Below are positions 60,650 to 64,000 of a stretch of DNA of 64,000 nucleotides, one piece after another. Under the pieces are notes generated by a model that searched no databases, was not told the DNA's origin, and was given only the letters and a program-made list of their open reading frames with translations. The position numbers and the translations under genes were made by a program. This DNA comes from Ornithoclostridium sp949298505. GTDB lineage: Bacteria; Bacillota; Clostridia; Christensenellales; UBA3700. Within the stretch, counting starts at the first letter, position 1; every line of letters begins with the position of its first letter. Location: the NCBI GenBank assembly GCA_949298505.1, contig CASFWW010000014.1:49633-113632 (forward strand). The letters are read 5' to 3'.

Positions 60650-61591
60650 TCACTCGCCGTCGTCCTCTTCGGCGCAGTTTATTTCGTATTCGGCAGAGCC
60701 GTCCACGGCATTGAGCACCGCCCTTTCGACAGCCTTCACCGCGGCTATCTCTACCAGAACGGGATTGAGTACGGTTTTCTTGCCCGTCGCCATCACGAAC
60801 AGCGTATCGCCGTCGAAATCGGTGTGGACGGGATATATCGTGCGTGCTAAGCCGTTATGCGCCACGCCCGCGACCTTGTTAGCCGCTACCTTGTCGAGTT
60901 TCGCGTCAGTCATTATACAGCCTATCGTCGTGTTGCCCGTAAGCAATTTAAGGTATTCGCCGTTCAGTATGCGCTCTTCCGCGCCTACGAACTGTCCGCT
61001 CTTTCCCTTGCAGCCGGCGACTATTTTTCTGGTATCCGTGTCGATAACGTCACCCAAAGCATTGACTGCGACCACTGCGGTCACAGTAATTCCCGCCACC
61101 TTCACGCTTGCCGCGCCGACGCCGCTTTTCGTAGCGTATTTCATTCCGCGGAACTTGCCGACCGTAGCGCCTTTGCCTACGCCCACCTGCCCGAACGTTA
61201 TATCCTTGTCGGACGCGTTTTCGCAGGCTTTTCTTCCTGCCGCCTTGTCAGGCCAGTAATAATCGTCGTAGATAAGATCGAAGATGACCGCTCCGCATAC
61301 TATCGGCACGCGCTTGCCGCCGACCTTTACGCCTACGCCTTTTTCTTTCAGATATTCCATGACGCCGCACGTGCTTTCAAGACCGAACGCCGAACCGCCC
61401 GTAAGCACGACGGCATGAACCTCCTGCGCCGACTTCTCGCTTCTGAGCAGATCTGTCTCTCGCGTACCTGGCGCGCCGCCTCTGACGTCGGCGCCGCATA
61501 CGCAGCCTTTTTCGCAAAGCACTACCGTTACGCCCGTGTGTTCGTCGTTGTAATGCCCTATTTTAAATCCCTTGGGTACGGTTATTTTCAT
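60650..61591 (-). CDS. P1-family peptidase (DmpA/L-aminopeptidase-esterase type)
   Basis: 313 residues. Family blocks: V-R-G-G-A-P-G-T-R-E-T near 37-47, T-G-G-S-A-F-G-L near 64-71 and the autocleavage region G-N-T-T-I-G-C-I-M-T-D near 236-246, where Thr is the expected nucleophile. These enzymes cut themselves into two chains and act on N-terminal residues or beta-peptides. Overlaps yqeY by 4 bp. Confidence 0.9.
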   Translation of the reverse strand: MKITVPKGFKIGHYNDEHTGVTVVLCEKGCVCGADVRGGAPGTRETDLLRSEKSAQEVHAVVLTGGSAFGLESTCGVMEYLKEKGVGVKVGGKRVPIVCGAVIFDLIYDDYYWPDKAAGRKACENASDKDITFGQVGVGKGATVGKFRGMKYATKSGVGAASVKVAGITVTAVVAVNALGDVIDTDTRKIVAGCKGKSGQFVGAEERILNGEYLKLLTGNTTIGCIMTDAKLDKVAANKVAGVAHNGLARTIYPVHTDFDGDTLFVMATGKKTVLNPVLVEIAAVKAVERAVLNAVDGSAEYEINCAEEDDGE

Positions 61592-62010
61592 ATTCTCTTA
61601 AACACGTCGCCTACGACCTTCATATCGCATTTGCCCGCGTAATTGGTCTTGAAATGTTTCATCACCGCGCCGATGCTCTTGTCGGGAAGCGACATGATGA
61701 TCTCTTTTATCTCCTCTTCGCTCATCATCGCGGGGATGAACGCCTTGACCGCCGCTATCTGCGCGTCAAGCTCAGCGACCTTTTCGGGTCTGCCCGCCTT
61801 TTCGAAGCTTTCTTTTTCGTCGTACAACTCTTTTTCCGTCTTCTGCAAAATAGCGATGACATCCGCGTCAGTCAGTTCCTGTCCCTTTTCACGCTTATCG
61901 ATCTTCGCAAGCATTATCTTGTTCATGACCACGCTGAGCACGTCCGACGCGCTTCTGTTGCGATCCTTCATCGCCTGTATTCTCGCTTTCTTTATTTCTT
62001 CATCCAACAT
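61588..62010 (-). CDS. yqeY: GatB/YqeY domain protein
   Basis: 140 residues, two-helical-domain YqeY fold resembling the GatB tail: helical N-terminal half, then I-P-A-M-M-S-E-E-E-I near 91-100 and I-G-A-V-M-K-H-F near 112-119. Role is linked to tRNA-dependent amidation only by homology. Start at 62010 follows GAAGG. Confidence 0.9.
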   Translation of the reverse strand: MLDEEIKKARIQAMKDRNRSASDVLSVVMNKIMLAKIDKREKGQELTDADVIAILQKTEKELYDEKESFEKAGRPEKVAELDAQIAAVKAFIPAMMSEEEIKEIIMSLPDKSIGAVMKHFKTNYAGKCDMKVVGDVFKRI

Positions 62011-62046
62011 AAATATCTGCACCTTCTTTTAAATACTTTAAAACAT

Positions 62047-62075
62047 ATTATACTTGATTTGAGCGCTTTTGTCAA
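62047..62075 (-). promoter_or_regulatory. Promoter of yqeY and the P1 peptidase
   Basis: Minus strand TTGACA (62070-62075), 17 bp, TATAAT (62047-62052). Confidence 0.88.
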
Positions 62076-62178
62076 GGCAAGCTCCACGAGGCTCCCTCGT
62101 CCGCGCTTAAACGGCAAACTGCCACCGAAGATCGGGACGTTTTTTCGTTAAATTCGCATTGTTTTGTCGGATCGTCAT

Positions 62179-63579
62179 TCAATCGGCACAAATCACGTTC
62201 ATTCCGTCCGCCGTAAACGGAATATCGTTATACAGTCTTATGACGTCGGACGGATCCCTTCCGTTGACGAATCTTACGGATATCTCTCCTCCGTTATAAT
62301 CGAATTCGTATATCTTCTGCCCGAACTGCACCAGATCTCTAAAATCGTAAGCATCGTACGACTCTACTTTCTGCCCGTCGACGTATATCTCCATCTCATA
62401 GTTATACGGACACGCAAAGCCGTAATTTGTTATCATAAAAGATGCCTTGCCTTCCCCGATCGTCAGATTGCTTGCAACGAGTTGATAGCCGAGGTGATAT
62501 CTCAGATAATCGTATACGCTTATCTTTCCGTCGGCAAGAAGCGACGGGTTGTAAGGGAACGCATTTTCTTTGAGTTCGGCTTCGGTAAGATAGATGCTCT
62601 TGCACTCCTCAAGGCAATACGCGTTTCCGTCCTCTTTATAATTGTGCTCTATCGACAGGCTGGTCAGTCCGTAGCCTACGCATTGCCCTACCAATCCGAC
62701 GATATCTATCTTCTCGCCCGATCTGCCCCAAGGCATTTCGCCGTCGGTTACGGTATACTTACACTTGTTGAGGAGTTTATCGTAATTTTCGTCCTCCCAC
62801 GACATCATTCCCCACTCGTGGTCGTATCCAACCAGAAAATCGTCGTGAACGCCGAACCTGCTTTCCAATTCGTCAGGGACTTTGCTCAGAAGTTCGGGCG
62901 TACGTACCATAAGCGGCACGCTTTCGGGTATCGCGTCGGCAAGCGCCTTTATGACCCTCTTTTCGTCGATATTGTTTATACTCGTGTGACCTTCGCCCCA
63001 CAGTCCTATCATTCCCAGCTGGACTGCGTATACGACTGAACAGAAAAGTTTTTCGTTATCGCTTATAAATGCCTTGATCTGACCGCAATGCCTCTCGATA
63101 TCTTTAGTACGCGGTCCTTTTTCCGAGCTTTCCGTCTCGTAAGCAAATCTCAAAAGTATCTTTATGCCCCTGTCTCTGACCGTTTCGAAATATTCTTTGA
63201 GCTGCTCAAACGCGCCGTCGGGGATATCCGTATCGCAATATTTCCCCAGATACACATATACTTGCAACAGCGTTATCCCGTCTGAAGCGTATCTTTCGAG
63301 CTGCTCGTCGAGAATGGCGTAATAATTCTCTCCGCTTCCGGGATAGCCTTCGTCTGTACCCAGATTGATATACGCCTCACCTCTGAAACCTCTGCTCCGA
63401 TTGGCTATGTAACCGTCCTCGGGATCATAAAGAGGTATGCTGTCGTCGACTTTGTATTCAAAGCTTGTCCCGACCTCGGGATAATCTTTGATCTTTACAG
63501 TATCGCACGATACGACGCAAAACGACAACACGGCAATGGCTGCCGCAATAAAACCGAGCTTCAATCTGCTTTTTTTCAT
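62179..63579 (-). CDS. DUF4874/DUF4832 lipoprotein
   Basis: 466 residues. Signal with lipobox V-V-S-C near 23-26. The first half has a TIM-barrel-like order (G-I-T-L-L-Q-V-Y-V-Y-L; I-K-I-L-L-R-F-A-Y-E; G-M-I-G-L-W-G-E-G-H) as in DUF4874; the rest (V-R-T-P-E-L-L; D-G-E-M-P-W-G; L-S-I-E-H-N-Y) fits DUF4832. Such pairs are seen as secreted glycan-related proteins; activity is not known. Start at 63579 follows AAGGGG. Confidence 0.85.
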   Translation of the reverse strand: MKKSRLKLGFIAAAIAVLSFCVVSCDTVKIKDYPEVGTSFEYKVDDSIPLYDPEDGYIANRSRGFRGEAYINLGTDEGYPGSGENYYAILDEQLERYASDGITLLQVYVYLGKYCDTDIPDGAFEQLKEYFETVRDRGIKILLRFAYETESSEKGPRTKDIERHCGQIKAFISDNEKLFCSVVYAVQLGMIGLWGEGHTSINNIDEKRVIKALADAIPESVPLMVRTPELLSKVPDELESRFGVHDDFLVGYDHEWGMMSWEDENYDKLLNKCKYTVTDGEMPWGRSGEKIDIVGLVGQCVGYGLTSLSIEHNYKEDGNAYCLEECKSIYLTEAELKENAFPYNPSLLADGKISVYDYLRYHLGYQLVASNLTIGEGKASFMITNYGFACPYNYEMEIYVDGQKVESYDAYDFRDLVQFGQKIYEFDYNGGEISVRFVNGRDPSDVIRLYNDIPFTADGMNVICAD

Positions 63580-63630
63580 AAAAATCCCCTTTTGATCGTT
63601 TCCGGACACGAAGCGTAAACGTTACAATAA

Positions 63631-63659
63631 ATTTTAACATCACCGTCGCGCCTTGTCAA
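63631..63659 (-). promoter_or_regulatory. Promoter of the DUF4832 lipoprotein gene
   Basis: Minus strand TTGACA (63654-63659), 17 bp, TAAAAT (63631-63636). Confidence 0.82.
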
Positions 63660-63730
63660 CGCATGTTTTTTTAACGGCGACAACGCTTGACCCTTACCTC
63701 TCCATCTCCCGATTTATTTATTTTATTCTG

Positions 63731-63759
63731 TTGATTTATCTTAGAAAATATTGTATAAT
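63731..63759 (+). promoter_or_regulatory. Promoter of tRNA-Arg
   Basis: TTGATT, 17 bp, TATAAT (63754-63759), 19 bp before the tRNA. Confidence 0.85.
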
Positions 63760-63778
63760 CAATGAGCAAAACAAATCT

Positions 63779-63855
63779 GTTTCCGTAGCTCAGTAGGATA
63801 GAGCGTTCGCCTCCTAAGCGAAAGGCCGTGGGTTCGATTCCCGCCGGGAACGCCA
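63779..63855 (+). tRNA. tRNA-Arg (CCT)
   Basis: 77 nt: acceptor GTTTCCG/CGGGAAC with one wobble, anticodon stem TTCGC/GCGAA with CCT, TTCGATT T loop, encoded CCA. Confidence 0.94.
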
Positions 63856-63862
63856 TTTTACA

Positions 63863-63895
63863 GGCACTATGTTATCCACATAGTGCCCTTTTTAT
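63863..63895 (+). terminator. Terminator of tRNA-Arg
   Basis: A perfect 9-bp stem (63863-63871/63879-63887) and a run of five T. Confidence 0.88.
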
Positions 63896-64000
63896 GATGT
63901 TCTCGGCGGCAATCAAACCGAAGGTTCACGGTTCGCTCCGCTCACCCCTCCAGGTCGCAATCTCAGATTGCTCCCCGCTTTGGCTAAAAACATGCCACCG
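63896..64000. other. Right-edge stretch, no gene seen
   Basis: 105 bp after the tRNA-Arg terminator. Short repeats of GGTTCACGGTTCG and GCAATCTCAGATTGC type occur, the second being a perfect 15-base palindrome with a central base. It may be the start of an inserted element behind the tRNA; nothing firmer can be said. Confidence 0.4.

Noticed and set aside
63671..63856. Small frame beginning MAFPAGIEPTAF
   Set aside because: It is the reverse reading of tRNA-Arg and its leader, a common false gene.

Overview
The window looks like a chromosome segment of a spore-forming, anaerobic Bacillota (Clostridia-like, probably an uncultured gut lineage) with a conjugative or mobilisable element at its left end. 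Pointers to the lineage are a germination protease (gpr) beside rpsT, a sigH gene behind mrnC-thyX-rlmB, FeoA/FeoA/FeoB, ThyX instead of ThyA, two GH families typical of gut bacteria, and Gram-positive -35/-10 promoters and AGGAGG-like ribosome sites. The species cannot be named from sequence alone.

1-16.6 kb: integrated element. A minus-strand series runs from an HTH protein, through a palindromic GGGGAAA repeat array, DUF3846, SSB, a small protein and a large polyvalent protein (MuF-C-like, ArdC-like, zincin, primase-polymerase), to a ~410-bp non-coding stretch full of nested inverted repeats (candidate oriT). Then come a ribbon-helix-helix accessory protein, a MobL-like HUH relaxase, a VirD4/TraG coupling protein, a 2133-residue repeat-rich surface protein and a pilin-like small membrane protein. 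No integrase and no VirB4 lie in the window, so the element continues to the left. It abuts two tRNA-Met genes at 16.75-16.91 kb.

16.7-26.2 kb: core genes (ppx/gppA, tRNA-Glu, murI, gpr, rpsT, feo operon, TetR regulator) with an AT-rich insert (18.3-20.1 kb) behind tRNA-Glu that carries a PD-(D/E)XK nuclease gene and a duplicated tRNA 3' end. The feo promoter is flanked by two near-identical palindromes and lies back to back with tetR.

26.4-40.3 kb: accessory genes and leucine synthesis. The most unusual gene encodes a single 972-residue protein with TIR, periplasmic-binding-like, HAD phosphatase and PfkB sugar kinase domains. Next to it is a protein joining an RNA polymerase alpha-CTD-like domain to WG repeats. 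Then come a GH2 beta-galactosidase, a membrane-anchored secreted protein, leuCDB, and a second TIR gene fused to a GNAT-like domain and overlapping another GNAT gene.

40.3-50 kb: mgsA, then one long minus-strand series: class III aminotransferase, FGGY sugar kinase, two class II aldolase-family genes, mrnC, thyX, rlmB, sigH, and a flavodoxin joined in frame to a GH29 fucosidase across an A8 run. Fucosidase, kinase and aldolase suggest use of L-fucose or a related sugar.

50-64 kb: M28 peptidase, a repeat lipoprotein with a membrane-bound XRE regulator, a decayed phosphodiesterase gene, small conserved proteins, gltA with two chromate-transporter genes, a P1 peptidase, a YqeY protein, a DUF4874/DUF4832 lipoprotein and tRNA-Arg. 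Four genes have a -10 box 6-8 bases before the start codon and no ribosome site, which points to leaderless mRNAs.
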